Shown: piece by piece, positions 25,979 to 36,463 of the stretch | Numbering within the stretch: the first letter of the stretch is position 1 | Layout of the letters: every line of letters begins with the position of its first letter | Assembly: GCF_958979055.1 (NCBI RefSeq) | Contig: NC_084888.1 | Coordinates: 6,495,501 to 6,559,500, forward strand | DNA: 64,000 nt | Direction: 5' to 3' | From: Alnus glutinosa | Taxonomy: Eukaryota > Streptophyta > Magnoliopsida > Fagales > Betulaceae | Notes under the pieces: model-generated | What the model was told of the DNA's origin: nothing | Seen by the model: the letters and a program-made list of their open reading frames with translations, nothing else | The model's database searches: none | Position numbers and translations under genes: made by a program

Positions 25979-26145
25979 CCCTTTGACATTTTCCCAAGTC
26001 AAACCCCCTTGCCCCAAAACTTGTTTTCAATAGCAAAGAAAGCAGAAAAGATAAGCATAGAGTCATAGAGATGCCAAATTGCCTTCTCTCTCTCTCTCTC
26101 TCTCTAGACCTGTGAACACCCACTTTCTCTCTCTATATATACATG
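25979..26145 (+). promoter_or_regulatory. Promoter of the WRKY gene, with W-box cores and TATA
   Basis: Two W-box cores, TTGAC at 25983-25987 and its complement in AGTCAA at 25997-26002, lie about 330 bp before the start codon. A (CT)n stretch (about 26083-26105) and a TATATATA box at 26134-26141 follow. W boxes in a WRKY promoter fit auto- or cross-regulation by WRKY factors; this is inference from motif and family. Confidence 0.55.
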
Positions 26146-26317
26146 GCTTTATGTAATTCTTTTCCTCTCATTACACTCTTATCGCCTCACTTTTTTTCTC
26201 TCTTCTCTCTCTCCCACCAAAAGTCAGCGCCTTCTTTTGTCCCTCTCTCTATCTCTCTCTTTCCTCGAACAGTGGTAGCAGAGACAAAGGTACAGATTCA
26301 CAGGAATTGTCCAGGCC

Positions 26318-27564
26318 ATGGAAGAAGATTGGGATCTGCAAGCTGTGGTCAGAGGTTGTGCCTCCACCGCCACCTCCTCCACCACCACCGCCAACAACAA
26401 CAACAACAACAGCGCTTCTTTTCTGGCAAATTTTCATCCAAACTCTTGCTTTTCTGCTTTTGGTGGCGAACAAGGAGGCCAGCTTTTCTCATTTCCAGAT
26501 CCTTTTGAAGAAAGAAATGTTTTTGAGGAATTGCATGAGCTTTACAAGCCCTTCTTCCCCAAATCCGAGCCTCTCTCTCCACAAGCCTCGCCCATCTCGC
26601 CCATCTCGCCCTTCTCTTCCCTGTCCTCTCTCGCTGCATCCAAAGCCCAAACACAAAGACAGCAGCAACATCAGCAGCAGCAGCCTAAGCAGTCTCAAGC
26701 AGGCTCTGTGACCAACCCGAGGTCCAAAAGAAGGTAAATTAGCCTTACTTTCGATCTTAGTAAGCAAAAAAGCAGAGATTTGAAAAATACCCATTTCGTA
26801 AAATACGATCTTTGGTTGATAATTTCTTGATTTTTCCATTTCAGGAAGAATCTTCTTAAGAAAGTTTGTCAAGTACCAGCTGAGGGTCTCTCTTCTGACA
26901 TATGGGCTTGGCGTAAATATGGCCAAAAACCCATCAAAGGCTCCCCATATCCACGGTTGGTATCTCAATCTCACCCATATTTTTTTATATAATTCATCAT
27001 TAGAAAGATTAGCTATAATCATGTTTGTTTGGTACACTAAAATCATTTTTTCTTCTTCTTTGTTAATAATTTTGTTCTTCTTTGAATAATAGGGGCTACT
27101 ATAGATGTAGCAGCTCGAAGGGGTGCTTGGCCCGGAAACAGGTGGAGCGGAACAAATCCGACCCGGGAATGTTCATAGTGACATACACAGCTGAGCACAA
27201 CCACCCTGCCCCCACGCATCGAAACTCACTCGCTGGGTCCACGCGCCAGAAGCCCCTCACGCCCCAAACGGCGACAGCCGATGACTCCAAGAAACTCAAC
27301 TCGACCAAGCCCTCTTCCCCGGCAACCTCCATGGAGGAAGAGCTTGTTGTACCCCAGATTACAACCACTGACAGCAAGGAAGAGAGAGAAGATATGGTGG
27401 AAGACGAGGAAGAAGACGAGTTTGGGATATCGGATGTGGCTCTGAGCGATGATTTCTTTGTGGGTTTGGACGGCTTCGCCAGCCCGGCCGCCGGAGACTA
27501 CTTTCCCGATCACTTCCCGGCGACCTTTGCTCTTCCTAACTGGGTTGCCAACAATGCTGGCTGA
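26318..27564 (+). CDS. WRKY transcription factor, group IIe (WRKY22/29 type)
   Basis: Exons 26318-26733, 26845-26955 and 27093-27564 join in phase to 999 bp (332 aa). The N-terminus [14 protein letters not shown] is typical of WRKY22/29. One WRKY domain spans about residues 155-215: WRKYGQK at 161-167 and a zinc site C181-X5-C187-X23-H211-X1-H213. Intron 2 falls at the conserved position after PYPR inside the domain. A basic RSKRRKN segment lies near residue 134, and the C-terminus is acidic ([17 protein letters not shown]), a likely activation region. Low-complexity Asn and Gln runs lie in exon 1. WRKY22/29 act in the nucleus downstream of MAP kinases in pattern-triggered immunity and bind W boxes; this is family knowledge. 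The gene is intact with its own promoter. Confidence 0.95.
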
Positions 27565-30500
27565 CCCTCAGCAATGTCAAATGCTGACGTGGATTAAGCT
27601 TTTTGTGACACAAACTTCTTAGCAAGAGAGAGAGAGAGGTGAATTGTGTAACGTTCTAGTGGAATCTAAAATTTAACGATGCTGAGTGAGTGTTGTAGAT
27701 CGAGTAGGGAAAAAAGGAGTTATTCTCTGTGAAATGCAGAAGTAACGAGGTAGATAAATCATCATTTATCCTTTTTACCTCTTGTTTTGGTGAGAGTAAA
27801 TTGAAGCTAGTGATTAATTCATTTCCTTTGTATACATTATTAATTTCTTGTGTTCTTGATTTTTGTGTATGCTTTAATTTGGTTTTGATTGATTTTCAAT
27901 TTGCAAACAAGAATCTGTGGAAATGGTATACAACCATATGCCCCATTGAATAGCTAGATGAATTGCTGCGAGTGCCACACGACCGAGTGCCCATTTCCTA
28001 CACTTTTCCATGATGGGTTTACATCTTTTTGGAGTATAGAGTAATGCTACCCATATCGTGCGTTTTATGTGTGGCTAGGTAAGCACGTATAGGAAAAGAA
28101 ATTGTACACTCCCTTCTTGTTGGTGCTACTCTTGACAATTATGCAATAGCGGTTGGGATCGTCAGACCTGGTGGTCATGACCACTAGATTCGCGAGGTCC
28201 GATGGTCGTGACCATTATATCTTACGAACACCAAACTTGGTAGTTGTGACAAATTTTGATGGCTCAAAGGGTATTTTCAAAGGTGGTACTTGCGACACCT
28301 TAAAAGTTTGGTTGGAGGTGACCGAATGTTACGATCCTTATGTCCCATATGAGTTAAAATATATACATATATAAAAGTTCTTGGACGCCTTTCTCTTGCA
28401 AGTTGAATTTCAATAATGAATTCTACCCAAAAGTCTGTATTACTGAATAGCCCTAGCCGATCATGATAGAAATCAGACAATTTTTTTTTTTTAGACATGA
28501 TAGTGCCAAAAAAAAATGAGCACAAAAGCTAACCACAAGTAGGTACATATGGCTAGCATTGCTCTTTGAATTATGTAGTTCAGTCAATTTTCACCACTAA
28601 ATGCAAAATTCAACATTTGGGATCGTGGCCCACTGGCCCATGTTGGTAAACATATAAAAAAGGAGTAAATTTTAATGGAAAAGAAATGGTGTGCTTTTTG
28701 GATGATTTGGCATGATTTTGATTGTTGAATTTTTGGGCAGACGGGTGGCCAAATTCTAGGCTAAAGGGATCCGGACCCCTCATTGGACATGGTTATGGAC
28801 ACAAGAGGGGTCCAATGGAAACCCTCTGGCTCGTCAACAAATTGCTAGCAAGAAGTGAATGTTGTCATGTCAGCATCTTTCCAACATGAATTCTACAGCC
28901 TTTTTATTTATCCTCATATATAGTTGACGATGCCTTGCTACCATTGTCAAGAGACGAGCTACCAGAGATCGCGAGACTAGATGGGAATTTAAAGTCACCT
29001 ACTGTTATTCCACCTTTTGTCAAGGACAAATAGCTGACATCCATAAAAAGGCCAACTATTTATTCTCTATTGATTTGAAGTTTTTTTTTTTTCCTTTTTT
29101 TTTTAAAAAAAAAAACAAAAAAAAAAAAGGTAATCATGCACGTAAAAATCTTATGCATTCTAAACATATATCAGCTTATTCACTATCGATATTCAATAAT
29201 GATCTATTATAAATCAAATGACAATTTGAAAATTACATCATTTTTGGAAGATACAAATGAAATTTTTTAGGGTTACTCAATTTAATAGACTAAATTTAAA
29301 AAATAATAATAATAATAATAATAAATTTGTTATATCAGCATGGTACTAAACTAAGGCATGAACTATTGATTTGGTTAAAAATGTCATACCATTATTATAA
29401 AGATGTAAATAAAGCGTGAGTATGTTGGATTTTAGGGTTCCACAATTATCATCGGCTTCAAAAACCAAAATAAAGTTGATTTGACTAAACTAAACTCTAA
29501 ACACTGTCCTCTACTGCTAACACATGAAAAGATGCACAGAAAAGTTTTGGCTCTTTTCTGTTTTGTTTATTCTCGGTGAAATGACAATAAATATATGAGC
29601 CACATGACACTTTTGAGGCCATTAATATAAGTTAATTTTACTTATTTAATTAAAATGGTTAGACTTTTCAACCATGGCTTACTAATTTTGTGTCGAGTAT
29701 ACAGTTTGTATCAAAAAATTATTAACTATAAATGTCACGTGTCATGTTTGAGTTATATTGAGACATAAATATACAACTATATAGATCAATCATAACCTGA
29801 CTTATTTAATTAAACAAATTAGACTTCTCAATACTAGCTTTCTAATTTAGTGTTGAATTCACGGATCATATAAAAAATTAACGGTCCTAACCATTCCTAA
29901 ATATTAGTTTACATCCAATATGTTTATATATTCTCGATCTTTTATCACTTCTAATTCTTTTAATTATTCTATTACAATGATTTTCAAGAATTTTCCAAAA
30001 GCTCCACTTTTTTATTTTTATTTTCTAATAGATAAGAATAAGTGTATTTAAAAAATCATCCATAAAACCTGATAAAATAACTATTTCCTCCGCATGTTCA
30101 ATTTCTTTCAAATTCACAAAGATCAGTGTTGTGTAATAATTTGGTATTTACTTCAATACTTTCATAGGTGATAGGTCTCTTTATAATTTTTGTTTGACTA
30201 CATGAATCGTATTTTTTTAAAAAAAAATGTTTTGTTAATTTTTAGAATTAATATTAAACTATTTATGAGATTCCCACATATTAAATATTAATATGAAGCA
30301 GGCGATATATAATATAATAAACATATAACAATAAACCGGCCTTGTTGATTAGAAAACTCGTTCCTCAAGAATAAGCACAAAGAGAGCATCTTCCAAAGTC
30401 AACACCACCTCTAAAGGTGAATTTTGGTTCAATCTCACCACTCCCAAGTGTCTTTAAGTTTTGCCGGTGAGCAACATTAAATTAATCAATACCATATTAA

Positions 30501-30762
30501 TTAGATAGGTTTAGTTTGGATCCAAAGTTCTGAAATTGGAACTGTTGGGATTATAAGATACCATTCCCGTAATAGGATACAAAAGACACGTGTTCTAATT
30601 TCAACAAATTTAGTTCCAACTCGAACCATGCCCAATTCGAATTCATCCCGTCATTTTTCTCCATATTAGACTATGTAATAAATGTTTGTAATCTTCATCA
30701 CAAGTGACTTTTTGGCAATATATCATTTAAAGAAAATTGTAGCTTAGTGGTGGATATTAAGA

Positions 30763-31060
30763 TGTTTGGGTGTGCGATTTTTTTTTTTTTGATTTTTTTT
30801 TTCAAAATTTAAAATACCGAGAAAAGAAAAGAGTAAAAATTATGTTTGGGTAACAATTGTTTTTGTATTATATTTTATTATTTTTTAAAATCATGTTTGG
30901 GTTGTTTTTAAGAATTCAAATTCTACTCATATTTTATTCAACTTCTTATAATTTTGTCTCAGGTTTTCTAAATCATCCAAATATAATTTTAAAAAATAAG
31001 TTCTCTCGATATTCATAATTTTAAATATAATTAAAAAAAAGTCGCACACCCAAACAAAGG
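30763..31060. mobile_element. MITE with TTTGGGTGTGCGA terminal inverted repeats
   Basis: The left end TTTGGGTGTGCGATTTTTTT is mirrored at the right end by AAAAAAAGTCGCACACCCAAA, giving inverted ends of about 20 bp around an AT-rich core of about 260 bp. No target duplication was clear. Confidence 0.75.
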
Positions 31061-31879
31061 TCGCGACAAAAATTAGAGTTGAAGTCTTATTAGGGTTGCC
31101 TCTTCATGTGATATTTGCTCTATAATGCTTTTCGATTTTTTTTTTTTTTAATATTTTTGTTTTGGGTAAGGAAGAAGTAATATCATAATAATCATAAAAT
31201 AAAGGGCGTGGGTGTTGTACACGCACGTGTGTGTGATATCATGTCCCATCCTTTTTTCCCTCTCCCACGTGTGTGGATTGATGAATATTATTATTGTCGG
31301 AATTAATTATTTAAAAATAATATTAATTTCTCATTAGTAACCTCATTAAGCCATGAAACCCTCACTTTTAATCAACTAATTTATTATTTGTCATAAATAT
31401 CAAATTTAGTAATTATTTATTTATTTTGTTCAAAAAAAAAATTCATTATTTATTTATCAATTTTAGTATTAAAATACTGTTGTAGTTGGAAAATCAGTCA
31501 TGTCAATTTCACAGTCCACACCAGTACGAGCCAATATATATATATATATATGATATGGAATAACTTTTTTAATTTCCCAAAATGTCCCAACAAAATGGCA
31601 AAGAGTTGAGTTGAAGAACTCGCAAAAAAAATAGACGTTATTTCAACAAGTAAAATGGTTGGCTCCGGAACCACCCTCTCATGTGGTGGACACACAGCCA
31701 TTCATTTTTTGAATATTCCCAAAACTTAACTATTACTTTTTCTTTTTCAAAAAAAAGAAAAAGAAAAAAAAAACTATTACCTTTTCTTCCTTACACCATC
31801 TCCAACATATGCTCTAGCTACAACCACGTATTAGTATTAGCCGACCAAGGCTCTTATAGATCAATGAAATCTATTTTCT

Positions 31880-31925
<46 letters not shown>

Positions 31926-31957
31926 CCAACCACGTATTAGCTAAATATAATTAAGGG

Positions 31958-32399
31958 AGAATTTTATTTATAATTTCTAAACTTTTACCCATTTTGAAAG
32001 AATGTATCTAAACTTTAAAACGTCTTAATTTTGGGTATTCATTTTAGAAAGTTTCAATCTCAGTCTTTGTTAGAATTTTTCGTTAAATTTTGTCAAAATT
32101 TTTAAAATACCCATTTAAGAAAGAAAAAAAAAAATGCAAGGATGTAAGTATTTGTTAGAATTTAAAGGAATTCGTAAAAATACCTATGCCTGAATCTTTG
32201 AAAATTTTTATACATTTAAAAAAATAATAATAAACACAGGAATATTTTAAAAATTTTGATAGGATATAACGGAAAATTATAACAGAGGACTGAGATAGAA
32301 ACTTTATGAAAAATGAATATCCTAAATTAAGATGTTTTAAAGTTTAGGTACCTTCTTTCAAAAAATAAGAAAATTCAAGAGTTATAAGTAAAGTTTTAT
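31958..32399. mobile_element. Foldback MITE, family A copy 1
   Basis: Inverted arms of about 160 bp are evident: CTAAACTTTAAAACGTCTTA on the left and TAAGATGTTTTAAAGTTTAG on the right, and TTTCAATCTCAGTCTTTGTT against the complement of CAGAGGACTGAGATAGAAA. The outer ends are related to those of the copy at 33850-34260, so the two belong to one family. Confidence 0.75.
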
Positions 32400-32483
32400 G
32401 TATAATTAATTTGCGAGCTATTTTTCTTCTTCAACAAATTAGTTTCACAGCATGTAAAATAGATTTTGCGCTACTGTAAATAG

Positions 32484-32690
32484 CTAGAGGTTGTTAATTA
32501 CTGTAGCACACCAGTTGAATAAAATATCCATTCTTATTCTTTCTCTTCTTCTCCAATGGAAGTCCCCTACCCTCCCCTCTCCTGTTGAGTCTTCAACGTA
32601 CACTCCAATCAACACAATCTTCCAGCTGAGCTCCAATGGCGAAGTCAAACCCCTCCCGGCCCCACCAATTAAAACCCTGATCGCGGCCAA
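32484..32690 (-). pseudogene. Possible chalcone-isomerase-like fragment
   Basis: A 68-codon frame on the minus strand contains GGAGRGLTSPLELSWKIVLI followed by GVYVEDS. This resembles the chalcone isomerase segment GGAG-x-RGL ... IGVYLED, but the spacing differs slightly and the downstream WRR sequence no longer fits well. There are no neighbouring exons that I can recognise. It may be a decayed gene scrap or chance similarity. Confidence 0.3.
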
Positions 32691-33079
32691 GTCCCTGGCC
32701 CGCTTCAGCGTGCATGGACAACACGTTCTGCCGGCTTATGGAGTATGGGCCTCCCACATGTGCATGTATTTACTTGAACTCGTTGAAAACTCGTTCTCAG
32801 GTCAAATTGCGAAGACAATTGCCGGAGCAACAAATCTTTCACTTTTAATCATGTCGATTGTCGAACAAGAAGTTTTCTCTCAACTTGAGTTGGAAGGATT
32901 AACACGTGTCTTTAGAGTATGTGATTCTCACATATAATTTTTCTCATATGCTCGAATGACACACGTCAATTTAATAGTTTGGATGAAAACTTTTATCTTT
33001 TAATGTTTTTTGTTGAGAATAATCTTACTCCAAGTCGAATTGGGGTAGTAGTGTCCCAATTCGAGTCTAATTAGGACTC

Positions 33080-33310
33080 TTTAAAGAATTTGGTTAACAG
33101 TCCAATTTCCAGTTGAATGAAGATAGGACTTTCAAAACAAATCAAACTCCAGACACTCATATTTTATGCATAGAGTATACTTTTCCTATAAATAGGCTCA
33201 TACCTCAGGTATAAACGACCGACTAAATATTTTATGTATAGAGTATACTTTTCTCTCGGAAGCTAATTTAAGCATTAAAATGAGACTTCCGAAAGGGTGA
33301 GACGTCTCTT
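33080..33310 (+). mobile_element. LTR-like relic with TATA box
   Basis: CCTATAAATAGG (about 33186-33197), followed by a short leader and TAATTTAAGCATTAAAATGA...CTTCCGAAAGG, resembles the promoter/R/U5 layout of plant Ty3/gypsy LTRs. A stretch of about 30 bp (ATTTTATGYATAGAGTATAC) is duplicated at about 33160 and 33230. Boundaries and a partner LTR are not visible. Confidence 0.35.
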
Positions 33311-33849
33311 AACACGCAGTTCACACCGTACCGAAAACTACGTAAAAGAATACGATTTAAGTAGGGTAGGATTTAAGGATTCAAGCAGTACCATGAGACC
33401 AGAAAATGGCAGTTGTCTTTTCTTTTGTGTGTTTGGTTTAATGAATTGTCAACACTATCCACCAATGGTTGCCCCTATACGTGTATGATAATAATTAGGC
33501 AAATCTTCTGTTGTCAATATTATGAACAAGACGCGGAATCTCGTCTAAAATGACTCATGCCGTGTCCTTACGTAATGTTAAGAGTTCACAGAACAGTAAG
33601 ATGCCATCCCTCGGATGCCTTTTTGGTTAATTGAATGATTGACCATTGTAGATCAAGGACTTACCACCATCTTTCAAAGATTAATTTATCATGTTTTAGC
33701 TCTTCTAATGTCTACTACAATTAGCGAACAAACATTTTATTAGAGATACCTAACTTTTTTTTTTCTTTTTTGTCAATTTCAAGTTTAATAACTACATTTT
33801 GTGTTCATAATATATACATAAGTATGAAAAAATAAAAAATAAAAATTGG

Positions 33850-34260
33850 AAAACTTTACTTATAATGCTTGATCTTTTATCACTCTTGCAATTAAGGTAT
33901 CCATCTTTCAATTTTTTCAAATTTCAACCCTCCGTTAAAATTTTTCGCTAAATTTTATCAAAATTTCCAAAATACCCCTATTTTTTTTTTTAAAAAAAAA
34001 GAATCAAAGATTCAAGTATGAGTATTTTTGTAAATTTTGACCAACACATAAATCATTGTAATTTTTTCTTTCTTTCTTTTTTTTTTTCCCTAAAAAAATG
34101 GAGGTATTTTGAGAATTTTGACAGGATTTAATGAAAAATTCTAACGGAATGTTGAAATTGAAAAAAATTGAAAGATCGATACCCTAAATTGACACTTTTT
34201 AAAGATGTAAAACCTAATTGCAAAAGTGATGAAAGATCGAGAGTTATAAGTGAAGTTTTT
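33850..34260. mobile_element. Foldback MITE, family A copy 2
   Basis: Long inverted arms (about 150 bp each): left AACTTTACTTATAATGCTTG and TTATCACTCTTGCAATTA, mirrored on the right by TAATTGCAAAAGTGATGAAA and GAGTTATAAGTGAAGTTT. The GTTAAAATTTTTCGCTAAAT block also matches across the arms. There is no ORF. Confidence 0.8.
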
Positions 34261-34784
34261 CCTAAAAAAAAATTAGAAAAATCATCACAATCTTAATTTG
34301 CCCTCTAAAGAAAATGATGCCTCCGCAGTTGTAGTTCTTACTAGTTTGTTCCTATAAAGCTTCACTGTTGTCGACAGTTTAGTATGGTTGTTTGTGTTCT
34401 GCTTCTGTAGTTCCCCTGTTTTTTGCAGCCATTCTTGTATCTTCTACGGGTTTTAAACAATAGTCCTAATTAATTAGTTTTTATCAAATTCGTATGATTT
34501 AATGATCCCCACATCAACCCCTTACCCAGTTAGTGAAATAGTTTTGTGTATATTTTCTACCTGAAGTCTCAATTAATCCTTTAAAATAGCAGGGGTACAG
34601 ATTTTTTTTTTTTTTTTTGGTTTCAATGGTCAATTATGTTGCTCAAATGGCACAATAGATGCTTAAGAAGCCTTGATCTCCTTATAATTTCCCATTAAGA
34701 GACCATTTGCTTTTAATGCCTTATTTTGTCTTGTAACCTAACATGTGATAAGGGGACAAGAATTCTCTCTATTTTGTTTGAAAT

Positions 34785-34950
34785 TGATAGCATTTATTTT
34801 ATGATCAGAATTTAAAGTTTGAGCGTTTAACAGTGTACATGATGTCACATTATTTAAATTTTTTAAAAAGTGTGCTAACATTGACATCATGTATACTGTG
34901 TTACCGTTAAATAAACAAACTTTAAATCATAACTATAAAATAAACTACTA
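34785..34950. mobile_element. Short palindromic MITE
   Basis: TTTATTTTATGATCAGAATT, AAGTTTG and CAGTGTACATGATGTCA on the left are mirrored by TGACATCATGTATACTGTG, CAAACTTTAAATCATAAC and AAAATAAA on the right, forming a hairpin of about 165 bp with a small central loop. Confidence 0.7.
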
Positions 34951-35258
34951 TCTATTTTATTTGAAATGAAGTGGATAAAGATGGTTTATGTATATTTAAG
35001 TAACGGAATTTCATTAAAAAGCTCAAATACGCAACTTTTTTTTTTTTGAGATCTGCTGAAATGCACAACTTAAGTACACATGATGTATGTAAGATTAATA
35101 CAATAATAAAATGTCAAGAAAGAGAATATGTGAATGTGGTGTGATCCAAGAGTTCCAACTCTTTCCAGTGAACCTTAAACTGACTGTACTAACTAACAAA
35201 ACAAATGATGGAGGAAAAAGATAATAAAGAAAACTAGAAGGATCTGCCTTTTTACTAT

Positions 35259-35851
35259 GGATCTGGCTTCCATGCGGTAAATGAAAGTACCGCACATCTG
35301 CGGTCATAAAAATTGAGGGTCCAGATTTTTTAAGGCAAACGACGTCGTGGAAGTGAAGAGGCAAACGGTGAAAACAGACTTTATTTCTCCTAGGTGTGCA
35401 GAACTTCCACAAAAGTAGCAATAGGAAGAAGAAGAAGACGAGGAAGAATCAGAGAGCTACGTATTTTAACTCTCTTTCTATATTTTTCTTTGATAATATA
35501 TGGGATTGTATGGTGGAAACTCGATTTTTGTGCCCTGCATCTTGCTTTATTTTCACGATTAGCTCAAGATTTTTCTCCTGGGTCCCAATCTTTGTTCTGA
35601 GTCATTTTGCTTGCGACCCAAAAGGGGCTAACGTTGGGGGTCTTTGTTTAGTGGGAGAGAATTGGGCGTGGAGATACTCAGAAAACAGAGTAGGTTGAGG
35701 AAAACCCAAATGCACGTCAAAACGTAAACGAATTGAGAGTACCGTTTTCTTTCAATTGCCTTGAAACAGTTAAACGCTTGTTTTCACCGTTTGCCTTAAA
35801 CACTTAAAACACAGTTAAATACTTTTATTTACCGCATGGAAGCCGGATCCC
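35259..35851. mobile_element. Foldback/MULE-like element with TTTACTAT duplication
   Basis: The left end GGATCTGGCTTCCATGCGGT is mirrored by ACCGCATGGAAGCCGGATCC on the right. A second inverted block, GGCAAACGGTGAAAAC / GTTTTCACCGTTTGCC, lies further in. The 8-mer TTTACTAT flanks both sides (35251-35258 and 35852-35859). An 8-9 bp duplication fits hAT or Mutator-like elements. No transposase is present. Confidence 0.75.
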
Positions 35852-36463
35852 TTTACTATATGCTAACACCTGGTAAATTTGATGGCGACGTCCATTTCAG
35901 CATAATAAAGATGAAAATTAAAGAGGGAAAAAAAGTTCTTTAGGCAAAAAAAGAAGAAGAAAATAAGCCACATTCATAACATAATTTCTAGTCACGCAGA
36001 CCACCAAAAAGGAAAGAGTGCGCTATACGATGAAATGGCTACCAAATCAAGCATGTTTAGATATTTCATAGGTAAGGTCAGAGAATGAAGCTTCAATAGT
36101 AGCCCTATAATCAAGCATTAAATGGCATGTACCTCGCAACATGGAGATGTCTCGACTGCATATAAATTATTAGCAACACGCAATGGAATACACCTACCTC
36201 CTTGTTGGTTAGTCCAACATGAAAGGATGGAACCCACCATGGACATGCATGGATACTGCAGCAACGATGTGCTCAGATAGACCCCCATGAGAAACTGAGG
36301 TTCTTCAAACAATGTTCTGTGTGAAGCCCAACAGACGTTCCAACCAGAACACAACAATAAGCCCAGAAGATCGAACAAGATAGTGCTTCCTTCTGAGTAT
36401 GGCCAACTCATAAATGCAACGGAAAACTTTAAATAATCCCATCCCCCAGCTGCTAAAGCCATC

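Larger units (their letters stand above)
18943..26317. other. Intergenic region between SEC10 and the WRKY gene
   Basis: The SEC10 3' UTR probably ends around 19300-19450. The rest is AT-rich and holds the mobile elements listed separately, homopolymer A/T tracts (for example about 22240-22320 and 22510-22565), a (CT)n run near 20598-20627 and the WRKY promoter at the right end. I found no ORF in it that resembles a gene. Confidence 0.7.
27565..36463. other. Repeat-rich intergenic region between the WRKY gene and the PPR gene
   Basis: After the WRKY 3' UTR, the region is AT-rich and contains several MITE or foldback elements (listed), an LTR-like relic near 33080-33310 and a possible chalcone-isomerase-like scrap near 32500-32690. 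A long A run with short interruptions lies at about 31880-31920. About 29590-29850 contains two related copies of an AT-rich segment (ACTTATTTAATTAAA present in both). The last few hundred bases before 36463 are probably the PPR 3' UTR. No intact gene is recognised. Confidence 0.65.

Noticed and set aside
26489..27046. 185-codon minus-strand ORF
   Set aside because: It is the shadow of WRKY exons 1 and 2 and an intron, and its composition follows the coding strand.
32491..32937. 148-codon ORF on the plus strand as a gene
   Set aside because: No recognisable domain, no supporting exons, and it overlaps the possible chalcone-isomerase-like frame on the other strand.
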